Shown piece after piece: positions 45,007 through 53,800 of a DNA stretch of 64,000 nucleotides (the stretch's first letter is position 1; each line of letters opens with the position of its first letter). This DNA comes from Halostreptopolyspora alba (GTDB lineage Bacteria; Actinomycetota; Actinomycetes; Streptosporangiales; Streptosporangiaceae). Location of the stretch: contig RJMB01000009.1 in NCBI GenBank assembly GCA_003725585.1, forward strand, positions 116,975-180,974, written 5' to 3'. Made by a program: the position numbers and the translations under genes. The notes beneath the pieces are model-generated. The model was not told the DNA's origin. It searched no databases and saw only the letters and a list, made by a program, of their open reading frames with translations.

Positions 45007-45259
45007 GTCGGATACTCCAGGGGGTGAGGGGTGGCTCGCTGGTGGGGATCCCACGGCACGGCGGTTCCGGTCATTACCGGGTTCTGACGCTACCCCGCGC
45101 CCCGTGGTTCTAACGCGCTGTCCCCTCACCCCGGCGGTTCGGCCTCCGGCCGCCCGGGTGCTCACCCGCGGGTTCGACCCTCGCTGGGGAGCGAGCGGAC
45201 CATGAACCGCACACCCCTGTTGCCCCTGTCACCAGGGAAACGACAAACGGTCGAAAGCT

Positions 45260-45275
45260 CGGCCCTTCAGGGCCG
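45260..45275 (-). terminator. Hairpin after the lipoprotein gene
   Basis: CGGCCC-TTCA-GGGCCG has 6-bp arms and lies 9 bases past the lipoprotein stop on the minus strand. The rest of the 277-base gap up to the kinase start holds no gene that I can support. Confidence 0.5.
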
Positions 45276-45283
45276 GGATCCCT

Positions 45284-45961
45284 TTACGAGTTGTACTCGG
45301 TGACGTCCATGGACTCGGCGACCGCGTCGTAGGTGGTGGAGTACTGGCTGTCCACCGCTCCCGCGTAGACGGCGACGTCCGACTCGGGCAGGTACCACAG
45401 CCGAACCTCGAAGGTGTCGCCGTTCTCGCAGGTCACGATCCATTTCCTGTGGTGGGACTTGAGGCCGTCGGCGTGCTCGACCAGCCCCTGCTCGTCACCG
45501 ACGTCCTCCTGGCGGGCGTCCCTGACTCCGACGCCCTCCTCGTCCGTGGTGCTCAGGCTGCGGCACTCGTTGGGCACGGTCGCCCACCCGTCCGGCTTGT
45601 TGTACGCGTTGTCCTTCTTGGGCCAGTTCTTGGGGTTGTTCTCCGCGGCTTTGGGCCACACCTGGATCGCGCCGTAACCGCACTGGTCCTGGCCCGGCGG
45701 GCGCATGCACAGCCCGCCCTCCTTGTCGACCTCCCAGTCCTCGGGCGCGCCGATCTTCACACCGGCGACCTCCACGGTGGTGAGGTTGTCGGGCGCCGGA
45801 GGCTCCACCGCGGGTACCGCTCCGCTGTAGGTCTCCTCGGGGCCGTCCCCTCCGGAGTCGCTCCCGCACCCGGACGCGAGGAGCGTCAGCGCCACGAAGG
45901 TCGCACCCCCCAGGGTCGAGGTGCTCGTCGCGAACCGCGCGCGGCCGGTCGTGCCAGACAT
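45284..45961 (-). CDS. Secreted lipoprotein of unknown function
   Basis: A 225-residue protein with a lipoprotein signal: hydrophobic ATFVALTLLASGC with the lipidated cysteine at residue 32, followed by a GSDSGGDGPEE linker. The mature part has conserved-looking VEVAGVKIGAPEDWEVDKEG, four cysteines (GLCMRPPGQDQCGYG, VPNECRSL, IVTCENGDTF) and WYLPESDVAVYAG. It resembles generic actinobacterial lipoproteins with an immunoglobulin-like or PsbP-like fold, but I cannot name the family. It starts at ATG 45961 and is divergent from sppA. Confidence 0.8.
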   Translation of the reverse strand: MSGTTGRARFATSTSTLGGATFVALTLLASGCGSDSGGDGPEETYSGAVPAVEPPAPDNLTTVEVAGVKIGAPEDWEVDKEGGLCMRPPGQDQCGYGAIQVWPKAAENNPKNWPKKDNAYNKPDGWATVPNECRSLSTTDEEGVGVRDARQEDVGDEQGLVEHADGLKSHHRKWIVTCENGDTFEVRLWYLPESDVAVYAGAVDSQYSTTYDAVAESMDVTEYNS

Positions 45962-46053
45962 GCGATTCCCTTCTGCGTCCAGACTCGAACCTCACCGACG
46001 ATAGCGGGAGATCCGGACCCCGCGTGCCATCCCCCGTCCCGGTCGTGGACCAC

Positions 46054-46059
46054 TAGCCT
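46054..46059 (+). promoter_or_regulatory. -10 element for a leaderless sppA transcript
   Basis: TAGCCT ends 7 bases before the sppA ATG at 46067 and there is no Shine-Dalgarno sequence. This spacing is typical of leaderless actinobacterial messages, where transcription starts at the A of ATG. The -35 region is weak. Confidence 0.5.
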
Positions 46060-46066
46060 TGGGGGC

Positions 46067-47779
46067 ATGGTGGATGCCGCGAAGCTCATTGAGCCACTGT
46101 CCCAGCTCCGCCACCGGCGGGGCACCTCCGTGATCCTGGAGCTCGACCTCACCGAGGGGGTCGGTGACGAGTCCCCCGGCGATCCCATATCCCAGATCAT
46201 GGCCAAGCGCCGGCAGCGCCTCTCCGAGATCGTCGAGGGGGTCCGCCGGGGCGCGCGGGATCCGCGGGTACGCGCCCTGATCGCGAGGATCGACGGTAAG
46301 CCGTTGGGGTTCGCGCAGGTGCAGGAGCTACGCCGGACCGTCGCCGCGTTCCGCGCCTCGGGCAAGCCCACGGTCGCCTGGAGCGAGTCCTTCGGAGAGG
46401 TCGGCCCCGGCACGGTGCCCTACTACCTGGCCACGGCGTTCGACGAGATCGCCCTGCTGCCGTCCGGGATGCTCGGCCTCACCGGGGTGAGCGTGAACGC
46501 CACGTTCCTCCGCGACACCGTCGAGAAGCTCGGGGTGGAGTACGAGGTCGGTGCGCGGCACGAGTACAAGACCGCCGTCAACACGTTCACCGAACGAGGG
46601 CTCACCGGGCCCCACCGCGAAGCGACGGGACGCATCGTCGAGTCGCTCAACGAACAGATCACCGAGGGCATCGCCCAACGGCGCGGGCTGACAACGGAGC
46701 GGGTCCGGGAACTCACCGACCGCGGGCCGTTCCTGGCCACCGAGGCGGTGTCCGAGGGGCTGGTCGACCGGCTGGCCTACCGTGACGAGATCTACGCCGA
46801 CCTGCTCGACCGGTTCCGCGCGGACGACGGCACCGAGGAGCCGAACCTGCAGTTCGTCTCCCGCTACCAGCGCCGGCACGCGTTCACCCCCCGGGTTACC
46901 ACCGCGCTGCACGAGGGCTACGTCGCGCTCGTCTCCGCCTCCGGGATCCTCGTCCCCGGCCGCAGCCGCCGCGCCCCGGTCGGGGGGTCGGTGGTCGGCT
47001 CCGACACCCTGGCGGCGGCGTTCCGCTCGGCACGACGCGACCCGCGGGTACGCGCCGTGGTCTTCAGGGTGGACAGCCGCGGCGGATCGCCGGTCGCCTC
47101 CGACGTCATCCGGCGCGAGGTGCGGTTGACCAGTGAGGCCGGAATCCCGGTGATCGCTACGATGGGCGACATCGCCGGATCCGGGGGCTACTACGTCACC
47201 CTCGGCGCGGACGCGATCGTGGCCCACCCGGGAACGCTCACCGGCTCCATCGGGGTGTACATGGGCAAGGCGGTGCTGTCCGGGCTGCTCGGCAAGCTCG
47301 GGATCAGTACGGAGTCCATCGACAGCGGCGAGCACTCGGGCATGTTCCACAGTGACCGCCAGTTCAGCGAGTCCGAGTGGCAGCGTGTCAACACGATGCT
47401 GGACCACCTGTACGACGACTTCACGGCCAAGGTCGCCGAGGCGCGCGGCATGACGCGCGAGCGGGTGCACGAGTTGGCACGCGGCCGGGTGTGGACCGGC
47501 AGCGACGCTCACGCCGGCGGGTTGGTCGACCATCTCGGCGGGTTGGACACGGCGGTGCGCATGGCGCGGGAGAAGGCCGGCCTGCCCGCCGGCGTGCCGG
47601 TGCGCCCCTACCCGCAGCAGAGCCCGCTCGATCGGATGAAGCCCGCGGAGTCCAGCGAGGACCGTTCGGCCGCACGGGTCCGGCTCGACGCGTGGGGGGC
47701 GTTCACGGAGGTCTCGTCCGGTCTCGGGTTTCCGGCCGGCGGCCCGCTGACCATGCCGGGCTCCTGGGAGATCCGGTGA
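46067..47779 (+). CDS. sppA: Signal peptide peptidase SppA (S49 family)
   Basis: Serine protease of the ClpP/crotonase fold that degrades leftover signal peptides at the membrane. The 570-residue tandem-domain form has the general-base lysine in ARHEYKTAVNTFTERG near residue 167 and the nucleophile serine in MGDIAGSGGYYVTLGAD near residue 370. LTGSIGVYMGKAVLSGLLGK follows. No N-terminal membrane anchor is visible, unlike the E. coli enzyme. ATG 46067 is chosen because a -10 element 7 bases upstream suggests a leaderless message. Its stop overlaps the start of the flavin reductase gene as GTGA. Confidence 0.92.
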   Translation: MVDAAKLIEPLSQLRHRRGTSVILELDLTEGVGDESPGDPISQIMAKRRQRLSEIVEGVRRGARDPRVRALIARIDGKPLGFAQVQELRRTVAAFRASGKPTVAWSESFGEVGPGTVPYYLATAFDEIALLPSGMLGLTGVSVNATFLRDTVEKLGVEYEVGARHEYKTAVNTFTERGLTGPHREATGRIVESLNEQITEGIAQRRGLTTERVRELTDRGPFLATEAVSEGLVDRLAYRDEIYADLLDRFRADDGTEEPNLQFVSRYQRRHAFTPRVTTALHEGYVALVSASGILVPGRSRRAPVGGSVVGSDTLAAAFRSARRDPRVRAVVFRVDSRGGSPVASDVIRREVRLTSEAGIPVIATMGDIAGSGGYYVTLGADAIVAHPGTLTGSIGVYMGKAVLSGLLGKLGISTESIDSGEHSGMFHSDRQFSESEWQRVNTMLDHLYDDFTAKVAEARGMTRERVHELARGRVWTGSDAHAGGLVDHLGGLDTAVRMAREKAGLPAGVPVRPYPQQSPLDRMKPAESSEDRSAARVRLDAWGAFTEVSSGLGFPAGGPLTMPGSWEIR

Positions 47780-48303
47780 GCGCGGGGGCACCGCGCGACC
47801 CGGGCGGGTTCGCCGTCGCGGAGTTCACCGAGACCATGGGCCGCTTCGCCACGGGAGTGACCGTGGTCACGGTGAACGACGAGCTGGACGACATCGGCAG
47901 CACGGTGAACGCGTTCTCCTCGGTCTCGGCCGAACCGCCGATGATCCTGATCTGCGTGGTCAACACGAGCTACCTCTGCGAGGTGCTCGACTCGCAGGGG
48001 AGCTTCGCGGTCAACGTGCTCGGCGAGCAGCAGCGGGCCATGGCGGGGCGGTTCGCCGCGGAGGGGCGTCCCAGCGCCCGGCTGCTGGTGGCCACCGAGC
48101 CCCACCACAGGGGTGGGCACACGGGCGCGCTGATCCTCGACAACGCGATCGCGGCGCTGGAGTGCTCGGTGGTGCGGTGTGTCCCCGCCGGGGACCACAA
48201 CGTGTACTTCGCCGAGGTGACGTCCCTGCCGCCCGTGGGCGGCCCGCCGGCCGAGATTTCGCCGCTGGTCCGCTACGGAGGGCGGTACCGGGGACTGGGC
48301 TAG
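47776..48303 (+). CDS. Flavin reductase-like (FMN-binding split barrel) protein
   Basis: A 175-residue member of the flavin reductase domain family, which supplies reduced FMN/FAD to two-component monooxygenases. Visible features are FTETMGRFATGVTVVTVND, STVNAFSSVSAEPPMILICV, GSFAVNVLGEQQRAMA, ALILDNAIAALECSV and VYFAEVTSLPP. GTG 47776 overlaps the sppA stop (GTGA) and has GGGAG upstream, so the two genes are coupled. No monooxygenase partner is in the window. Confidence 0.85.
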   Translation: MSAGAPRDPGGFAVAEFTETMGRFATGVTVVTVNDELDDIGSTVNAFSSVSAEPPMILICVVNTSYLCEVLDSQGSFAVNVLGEQQRAMAGRFAAEGRPSARLLVATEPHHRGGHTGALILDNAIAALECSVVRCVPAGDHNVYFAEVTSLPPVGGPPAEISPLVRYGGRYRGLG

Positions 48304-48377
48304 GCCGTGTGTCGCGGGGCCGTGGTGGCGGGCCGGTGATCGGCTCCCCGTTCGGGGGCGGCGGGGGTTCGGAGGCG

Positions 48378-48394
48378 GCGCGGCTTCGCCGCGC
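48378..48394. terminator. Hairpin between convergent flavin reductase and OsmX-like genes
   Basis: GCGCGGC-TTC-GCCGCGC, perfect 7-bp arms with a 3-base loop, lies 14 bases past the binding-protein stop and 74 bases past the flavin reductase stop. Confidence 0.5.
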
Positions 48395-48408
48395 TCGGAG
48401 AACAGGTC

Positions 48409-49317
48409 CTAGTCGAGCCCCGCGGACTCCAGCCAGTCCTCGGCCACCGTTTCGGGTTCCTCGTCACCGCTGGTGACCCGCTCGTTGAGCTCACGTAGCT
48501 CCTCGGTGCTGTCCAGCTCGGCCGAGGCGGCCTCGACCGCCTCCCGCGCCGGTCCGGAGACGGTGCCATCGTGCACCAGCGGGACGATGTTTCCGGCGCC
48601 GAAGTGGTCCTCGGGGTCGGAGAGGGCGACGAGGTCCTCCGTTGCCGGGTCCGCGGTTCGGATGATGGCCGCCTGGACGTCGTCCTCGGTGAGCGCCTCC
48701 GGGAGTTCGGTTCGCTCCATGGTCCGGGGTTCGGCGAACGCCAGGTCGTAGCTCCTCTCGAGGCCGGGCAGCCCGCGCGGCCCGCTCGCGAACCCGGGCG
48801 GGCCACCGATCGCCATGTCCCCGGCGGTGCCGCTCAGGTCGGCGACGCTGGTCAGGTCGTCGTTCTCGGCGGTCTCCGCGGTGACGGTGACGGCCTCGAC
48901 GCTCTCCGCCGGGGTGGGGTCGAGAATCGCCACGCCGTCGGGGAGCTTCTCGCTCACCAGCTCGTCGGTGCGTTCCGTGGTCGCGGCCTCGGAGCCGGGG
49001 TCGAGATGCGCCAGGATGGCGCCGTTGTACTCGGGGACGAGGGTGAGACGGCCGCGTTCGAGTTCCGTGAGGTACTCCTCGCGGTCGCCGACATCGTGGT
49101 CGGTCCGCACCCGTTCGCCCGTGCCCGCCATGGCCCGCGCGTAGATCTCGGCGAGTAGGGCGCTCTCGGGGGTGCCGGTCGAACCGACCACGGCCCGGGG
49201 ACGGTTGCTCCCGGAGCTGTCCTCTTCTTCGCCGCCCGTGATTCCGGGGCCCACGCAGGAGCTCAGCACCAGCACCACGGGAACACCCGCGGCCATGAGA
49301 CGGGTCGGGATGCGCAT
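48409..49317 (-). CDS. Glycine betaine/osmoprotectant-binding lipoprotein (OpuAC/OsmX-like)
   Basis: A 302-residue lipoprotein with its signal ending VVLVLSSC (cysteine 21) and a GGEEEDSSGSN linker. It has the periplasmic-type binding fold of quaternary-amine ABC systems: VVGSTGTPESALLAEIYARAM, the hallmark GRLTLVPEYNGAILAHLDP near residue 90, and a C-terminal ELRELNERVTSGDEEPETVA segment. Such proteins normally sit beside permease and ATPase genes; here none is present. It could serve a transporter elsewhere or act alone as a sensor. ATG 49317 follows AAGG by 6 bases; GTG 49320 is the alternative. Confidence 0.85.
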   Translation of the reverse strand: MRIPTRLMAAGVPVVLVLSSCVGPGITGGEEEDSSGSNRPRAVVGSTGTPESALLAEIYARAMAGTGERVRTDHDVGDREEYLTELERGRLTLVPEYNGAILAHLDPGSEAATTERTDELVSEKLPDGVAILDPTPAESVEAVTVTAETAENDDLTSVADLSGTAGDMAIGGPPGFASGPRGLPGLERSYDLAFAEPRTMERTELPEALTEDDVQAAIIRTADPATEDLVALSDPEDHFGAGNIVPLVHDGTVSGPAREAVEAASAELDSTEELRELNERVTSGDEEPETVAEDWLESAGLD

Positions 49318-49470
49318 CACGTACCTTCTTCTCTCGCAAAGGGGCGAGCGCCGGCCAGTCGGGGCGCTCGCGGGCCGATCCGTGACGCCCGTGTAGACGA
49401 GCGGTCGGCGCCCGTCCCGGGGTGTCCTACCACCGGCGCGGCCGTTCCCGGCCGGTGGCCGGAGGTGGGC

Positions 49471-50127
49471 TCAGCCGCTGCCCTCGATCCATGCTGGCAG
49501 CTCCGTGAGACTGTCGATAACCACATCGGCGCGCTCGGCCCCGGGGCGCTCCGCGTGCAGGTACCCCAGGATCCCGCGCCGGACCAACGCCGCCCGCATC
49601 CCCGCGGCCCGGGCGGGGTCGACGTCGTTGTCCAGCCGGTCGCCGACGTAGAGGAGCTCCCCGGACGGTACCCCCGCGATGGCCCGGACCCGTTCGAAGA
49701 ACGCGGGGTCGGGTTTGGCCAGCCCCCACTCCTCGGAGACGTGGACGCCGTCAACGGGAAGGTCCATGGCCCGCAGCGTCCGGCCCGCCTCGGTTGGCTG
49801 GTTGCCGGCGACCAGCACCCCGAGCCCCGCGTCGCGCAGTGCGGTCAGGGCGGGGCGGACGTCAGGGTAGAGGTCCTCGGGTCCGAAGTGCTCCCGGCGC
49901 GACCCGGGCTCCTCGGCACGCCACGCGGCCGACTCCCGGTCCAGGTCGAATCCGGGTCTGAGAGTGGTGAACGCGTCGGTCACCTCGCCTCCCTCGGCGA
50001 GCACACCCCCGATGACCCCGAAGAACGTCAACCGCGGGATCCCCAGCCGGTCGGCCCAGCGCGCGAATACGCTCGTCTCGTCGACCAGGGTCTCGCCAAC
50101 GTCGAACACCACACTGCGAATCGCCAC
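49471..50127 (-). CDS. HAD-superfamily hydrolase
   Basis: A 218-residue phosphatase-type HAD protein. The nucleophile motif is SVVFDVGETLVDE at residues 5-17, where Asp-Val-Gly replaces the common Asp-x-Asp. Motif II is VLVAGNQPTEAG, the lysine lies in WGLAKPDPAFFERV and the acidic motif is LLYVGDRLDNDVDPARAAGM. The helical cap (about residues 18-90) is of subfamily I type. GTG 50127 has no Shine-Dalgarno sequence, but TAACGT lies 7 bases upstream, as in leaderless transcripts. Substrate unknown. Confidence 0.87.
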   Translation of the reverse strand: MAIRSVVFDVGETLVDETSVFARWADRLGIPRLTFFGVIGGVLAEGGEVTDAFTTLRPGFDLDRESAAWRAEEPGSRREHFGPEDLYPDVRPALTALRDAGLGVLVAGNQPTEAGRTLRAMDLPVDGVHVSEEWGLAKPDPAFFERVRAIAGVPSGELLYVGDRLDNDVDPARAAGMRAALVRRGILGYLHAERPGAERADVVIDSLTELPAWIEGSG

Positions 50128-50194
50128 GAAACGGACGTTAACACAGGGAGTGCGCCCCACCGCGCGGGTACGAACGCGCGACGGTGGCGGGGTG

Positions 50195-50887
50195 TCACTC
50201 CCGCGAGGGGGGACGCAGCACCGCGAACGCGTCGGTGATCTCGAGTTCCCGCGCCCGGAACCGGAAGAGCGCGGCCGGGCGCCCACCGGAGCGCCCCGAA
50301 GGGACCGATTCGCCCGTCTCCTCGATCTGGCCACGCCGCAGCAGGACCCGCCGGAGGTTGGTGGCGGCGACGTCGTGCCCGAGGGCGGCGCGGTAGTACC
50401 CGGACAGTTCCGACATGGTGAACTCCCGGGGCGCCAGCGCGAAGCCGATGTTGGTGTAGGAGAGCTTGGCCCGCAGCCTGCGGCGGCCCGCGCGCATTAT
50501 CGCGGCGTGGTCGAACCCCATGGGTGGCGGGTCGGGGGCGGGGTGCCACGCGGTGTCCTCGGGGGTGGCGGGATCGGTGTCGGCCGGCACCAGGCCGAGA
50601 TACGAGGTGGCCAGGGTGCGGTCGGCGGGGTGCCGCTCGGGATCGCCCCGTGTCTCCAGCTGCTCGAGGTGGGTGAGATCACGCACGTCCACCTTCTGGG
50701 CGAGCTGGCGCCGGATGGACTCGTCGAGCCCTTCGGTAGCGCCGAGGCGTCCGCCCGGAAGCACCCACGCGCCCTCGTACGGCGGGCGGGCGCGCCGCCA
50801 GAGCAGCACGCTGAGCCGCTGTTGGCGGACCTGGAAGATGACGGCCAGCACCTCGTGCGCGGCGACGGATGCCCGCGGCCCGGCCAT
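50195..50887 (-). CDS. nrtR: NrtR-type Nudix-related regulator of NAD synthesis
   Basis: A 230-residue protein with an N-terminal Nudix fold (AAHEVLAVIFQVRQQRLSVL, AWVLPGGRLGATEGLDESI) and a C-terminal winged helix (TMSELSGYYRAALGHDVAA, NLRRVLLRRGQIEETGE). The Nudix box is degraded: the catalytic REUxEE part reads RRQLAQK. It is therefore expected to sense rather than hydrolyse, as in the NrtR family, where ADP-ribose releases the repressor. It is divergent from nadA and two palindromes lie in the shared region at 50958-50991. ATG 50887 is chosen by homologue length; GTG 50899 is possible and neither has a good ribosome-binding site. Confidence 0.85.
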   Translation of the reverse strand: MAGPRASVAAHEVLAVIFQVRQQRLSVLLWRRARPPYEGAWVLPGGRLGATEGLDESIRRQLAQKVDVRDLTHLEQLETRGDPERHPADRTLATSYLGLVPADTDPATPEDTAWHPAPDPPPMGFDHAAIMRAGRRRLRAKLSYTNIGFALAPREFTMSELSGYYRAALGHDVAATNLRRVLLRRGQIEETGESVPSGRSGGRPAALFRFRARELEITDAFAVLRPPSRE

Positions 50888-50957
50888 GGTCTCGTGCACC
50901 GGCTGCTCACTGATGTCGTCGATATCTGCCTCTGTCCCTGCCGAGTTTTCCCATGCT

Positions 50958-50991
50958 AAACTGAAACCAGTTTTCGCCTGTAAGGCTAAAA
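50958..50991. promoter_or_regulatory. Operator region between nrtR and nadA
   Basis: Two adjoining inverted repeats share the AT-rich centre of the divergent promoter: AAACTG-AAAC-CAGTTT (50958-50973) and TTTTCGCC-TGTAA-GGCTAAAA (50971-50991, 7 of 8 pairs). They are the natural binding sites for NrtR, repressing nadA and probably nrtR. Confidence 0.65.
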
Positions 50992-51076
50992 CCGTGCGTG
51001 GCGGAATCGTCACGCCGCACACAGGCCGCCGGCGGCGCGGAGCCGCCCGGTCGCACGCTCGAGAAGGAAGTGACAG

Positions 51077-52072
51077 ATGCCAACGGTCACCTCAGCGGAC
51101 ACCATGACGCGGCACGAATGGGCCGCGGAGGTCCGCCGCCTGGCTCGAGAGCGCGACGCCGTCATCCTCGCGCACAACTACCAGCGACCCGAGATCCAGG
51201 ACGTCGCCGACCACACCGGCGACTCGCTCGGACTCTCCCGACTGGCGAGCACCGTGGAGGCGAGCACGATCGTCTTCTGCGGGGTCCACTTCATGGCGGA
51301 GACCGCCAAGATCCTGGCGCCGGAGAAGACGGTGCTGCTGCCCGACCCCAACGCCGGCTGCTCCCTCGCCGACACGATCACGGCCGAGGACGTCCGCGCG
51401 TGGCGCTCCGACCATCCCGACGCCGTCGTCGTCGCCTACGTCAACACGAGCGCCGCCGTCAAGGCCGAGACCGACATCTGCTGCACCTCCTCCAACGCGG
51501 CCGACGTCGTCCGATCCGTCCCCGAGGACACCGAGATCCTGTTCCTGCCGGACCAGTTCCTCGGGGCGCACGTCAAGCGGATCACCGGGCGCGACAACAT
51601 CCACGTCTGGATGGGCGAGTGTCACGTGCACGCGGGTATCGACGGGGGGACGCTGCGCGAACGCGTGGCCGAGGACCCAGACGCCGAGCTCTACGTGCAC
51701 CCGGAGTGCGGCTGCGCGACATCGGCCCTGTACATGGTGGGCGCGGGCGTCGTCCCGGAGGAGCGCGTGCGGGTGCTCTCCACCGGCGGCATGCTCTCTG
51801 CCGCCAAGGAGGCCGAGGCCGACAAGGTCCTCATCGCCACCGAGACCGGCATGCTGCACCAGCTGCGCAACGCCAACCCGACCACCGCCTTCGAACCGGT
51901 CAACTCGCGCGCCGAGTGCCACTACATGAAGATGATCACCGCCGACAAGCTGTTGGGCACACTACGCGAGGGAACCTCGGAGATCACCGTCGACGAGGAC
52001 ACGGCCGCGCGAGCCCGCCGGGCTGTGGAGCGCATGGTCGCGATCGGGACACCCTCGCGAGGCGGGGAGTGA
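51077..52072 (+). CDS. nadA: Quinolinate synthase A
   Basis: Condenses iminoaspartate with dihydroxyacetone phosphate to quinolinate, a precursor of NAD, using a 4Fe-4S cluster. The 331-residue protein starts its core with [20 protein letters not shown]. The three cluster cysteines are in [11 protein letters not shown] near residue 95, HPECGCAT near residue 211 and [12 protein letters not shown] near residue 281. ATG 51077 has GAAGGAAG upstream. nadB and nadC, usually next to nadA, do not follow here. Regulation by the divergent NrtR is likely. Confidence 0.96.
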   Translation: MPTVTSADTMTRHEWAAEVRRLARERDAVILAHNYQRPEIQDVADHTGDSLGLSRLASTVEASTIVFCGVHFMAETAKILAPEKTVLLPDPNAGCSLADTITAEDVRAWRSDHPDAVVVAYVNTSAAVKAETDICCTSSNAADVVRSVPEDTEILFLPDQFLGAHVKRITGRDNIHVWMGECHVHAGIDGGTLRERVAEDPDAELYVHPECGCATSALYMVGAGVVPEERVRVLSTGGMLSAAKEAEADKVLIATETGMLHQLRNANPTTAFEPVNSRAECHYMKMITADKLLGTLREGTSEITVDEDTAARARRAVERMVAIGTPSRGGE

Positions 52073-52201
52073 CACCGCACCGCGCGACCTGACCCACCCA
52101 AAGCCTCGACGCTGGGATGCCGGCGCCTCTCCGTTGCCATGGTTGCTTGCCGGCCGGGAGAGGCACTCGCTACCGTTTCCCCACAACTCTGGCTTTTCGC
52201 T

Positions 52202-52228
52202 ACGGATCCGGCCGGTGGCCGGATCCGT
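52202..52228 (+). promoter_or_regulatory. 12-bp stem palindrome upstream of the sigma-like gene
   Basis: ACGGATCCGGCC-GGT-GGCCGGATCCGT has perfect 12-base arms and a 3-base loop. It lies 130 bases after nadA and 29 bases before the sigma-like start. It may end the nadA transcript (GTTTCG follows) or act as an operator. Confidence 0.6.
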
Positions 52229-52257
52229 GTTTCGTGATCACACGTTCGGGAGGACTC

Positions 52258-53685
52258 GTGGCCACAGAACCGGACGTTGGGCCACCCACACGCGCCGGCG
52301 CCGAGCTGGCCGGGCGGCTACGTCAAGGCGAGGGACACGATCTCCTCTACAACGCCTACGCGGCACAGCTCTACCGGTACTGCTGGACCCTCGTGGGGGC
52401 CGACAGCGCCGGCGACGCGGCCCACGAGGCGATACTGGCCGCGGTACAGCTGATCGACCAGCTCGACGACCACTCCGACCTACGTGCGTGGCTCTTCGCT
52501 CTCGCGCGGAGCGCGTGCCAGCGGCGCGGCCTCCGCTCCACGTCGCCCTATGTCCAACTCGCGGCGCGCCCCGACCAGCACCCGGTCGTGGAGATGGCGC
52601 GGCGCCTCCCACCCAGCCACAGCGAGCTCCTGGAGCTGTACCTGCGTCACAGCCTCGCGCCGTCGCAGATCGCGCGGATCCAGGGGCTCGATCCCGACAT
52701 CACCAGCGAACTGTGCCGCGCCGCCGTGCGCCGCGCGGCCGACGTCTGCGCCGAACGCGCGCCCGCGAACGACAGCGGAACCGAGTCCCGCCTCCGGGCC
52801 AGCCACACCACCGTCAGCGAGTTCCTGGCCTCGCTCGAACCACCCGAGCCACCCGAGGATCTCCGCGAGCGGACGCTCCACGGCTGCGCCGATTCCGCCA
52901 TGGCCACCGAGCGTGAGGCGGCCGGCGCTGCCATGGCCCCATTGGGACCCGACGGGTTCCCGCTGCAGCGGGACCGCTCCGGGCACTCGGCCGAGGGCGA
53001 CGAGCCCTCCGAGACGGCGGTCACGTCCTCCTCCGGCTCCTCCGACGACGCTGATCCGCTCACCGAGCACGCCAGCGGCGGCCACGCGTCCACGCCAGGC
53101 CCGGAACAAACGGAGGAAGCCCGTGTCAACGGGGACGAGCGGCATCTCGGCCAGCGACGCGGCCGGCGCAGGAGCCGCCGGCACCGCTGGCCGCTGCCGG
53201 CCGTCTCGGGCCTGGTCACGGTCGGGGTCGCGCTGGCCTTCTGGGGGGTCGCGCTCACGTCGGGCTCAGCCCCCAACGAGCCCGCTCCCTCCACCTCGTC
53301 CGAAACTCCCCGGCCCAACTCCGCTGCCTCCGAGGAGACCAGCGACCACCTCACGCGCCCGGGAACCGCCCAGCAGGGCGAGAGCCCGGACCCGGCCGAG
53401 CCCGACCACAGGGGCCGCGCTCCGGACGGATCCGAGTCCCAGGAGCCGGCCTCCGGTCCGGATGACGGGACCAGCGCGACCCCCGACCCCCCAGCCACGG
53501 AGCCCGGTGCGTCCCCGGAGGCCACCGAGGAGGAGCGATCCGGCGGCGAGGAGGCCACATCTCCCGAGGAGGGCTCCGACGCCGTGGACGAGGCCAACGA
53601 GGCGCCCGAGTCCGGGGAGGACTCCCACGAACCCCGAGGACCGATCTCCGAGCTGTTCGACGAGTTGTTCACCCCGGACCCCTGA
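52258..53685 (+). CDS. Sigma-factor-like protein with membrane anchor and acidic tail
   Basis: A 475-residue protein. Residues 25-90 resemble ECF sigma region 2 (DLLYNAYAAQLYRYCWTLVG and LRAWLFALARSACQRRG). Residues 115-165 resemble region 4 (LPPSHSELLELYLRHSLAPSQIARIQGLD). The match is degenerate, so promoter recognition is uncertain. A disordered stretch leads to a basic RRGRRRSRRHRW patch and one membrane helix (ALPAVSGLVTVGVALAFWGV-like, residues about 313-335). About 140 Ser/Pro/Glu-rich residues outside the membrane follow, ending GPISELFDELFTPDP. GTG 52258 has GGGAGG 5 bases upstream. The fusion suggests a membrane-tethered sigma or a sigma-derived membrane protein; no anti-sigma gene is adjacent. 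Confidence 0.7.
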   Translation: MATEPDVGPPTRAGAELAGRLRQGEGHDLLYNAYAAQLYRYCWTLVGADSAGDAAHEAILAAVQLIDQLDDHSDLRAWLFALARSACQRRGLRSTSPYVQLAARPDQHPVVEMARRLPPSHSELLELYLRHSLAPSQIARIQGLDPDITSELCRAAVRRAADVCAERAPANDSGTESRLRASHTTVSEFLASLEPPEPPEDLRERTLHGCADSAMATEREAAGAAMAPLGPDGFPLQRDRSGHSAEGDEPSETAVTSSSGSSDDADPLTEHASGGHASTPGPEQTEEARVNGDERHLGQRRGRRRSRRHRWPLPAVSGLVTVGVALAFWGVALTSGSAPNEPAPSTSSETPRPNSAASEETSDHLTRPGTAQQGESPDPAEPDHRGRAPDGSESQEPASGPDDGTSATPDPPATEPGASPEATEEERSGGEEATSPEEGSDAVDEANEAPESGEDSHEPRGPISELFDELFTPDP

Positions 53686-53759
53686 ATCCGGGGCCATGTC
53701 GCGGGTGGGGCCGAAAGCCGCACTGATCCGGCGGGTTCCGTGGGCAGGCGCGATGAGAT

Positions 53760-53799
53760 GGCCCGCTGGCGCGGTCCCACCGGGGCGCGCCAGCGGGCC
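53760..53799. terminator. Terminator between the sigma-like and TetR genes
   Basis: A perfect 14-bp stem, GGCCCGCTGGCGCG (53760-53773) with 53786-53799, lies between two convergent genes, 1 base from the TetR stop. Confidence 0.8.
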
Positions 53800-53800
53800 G

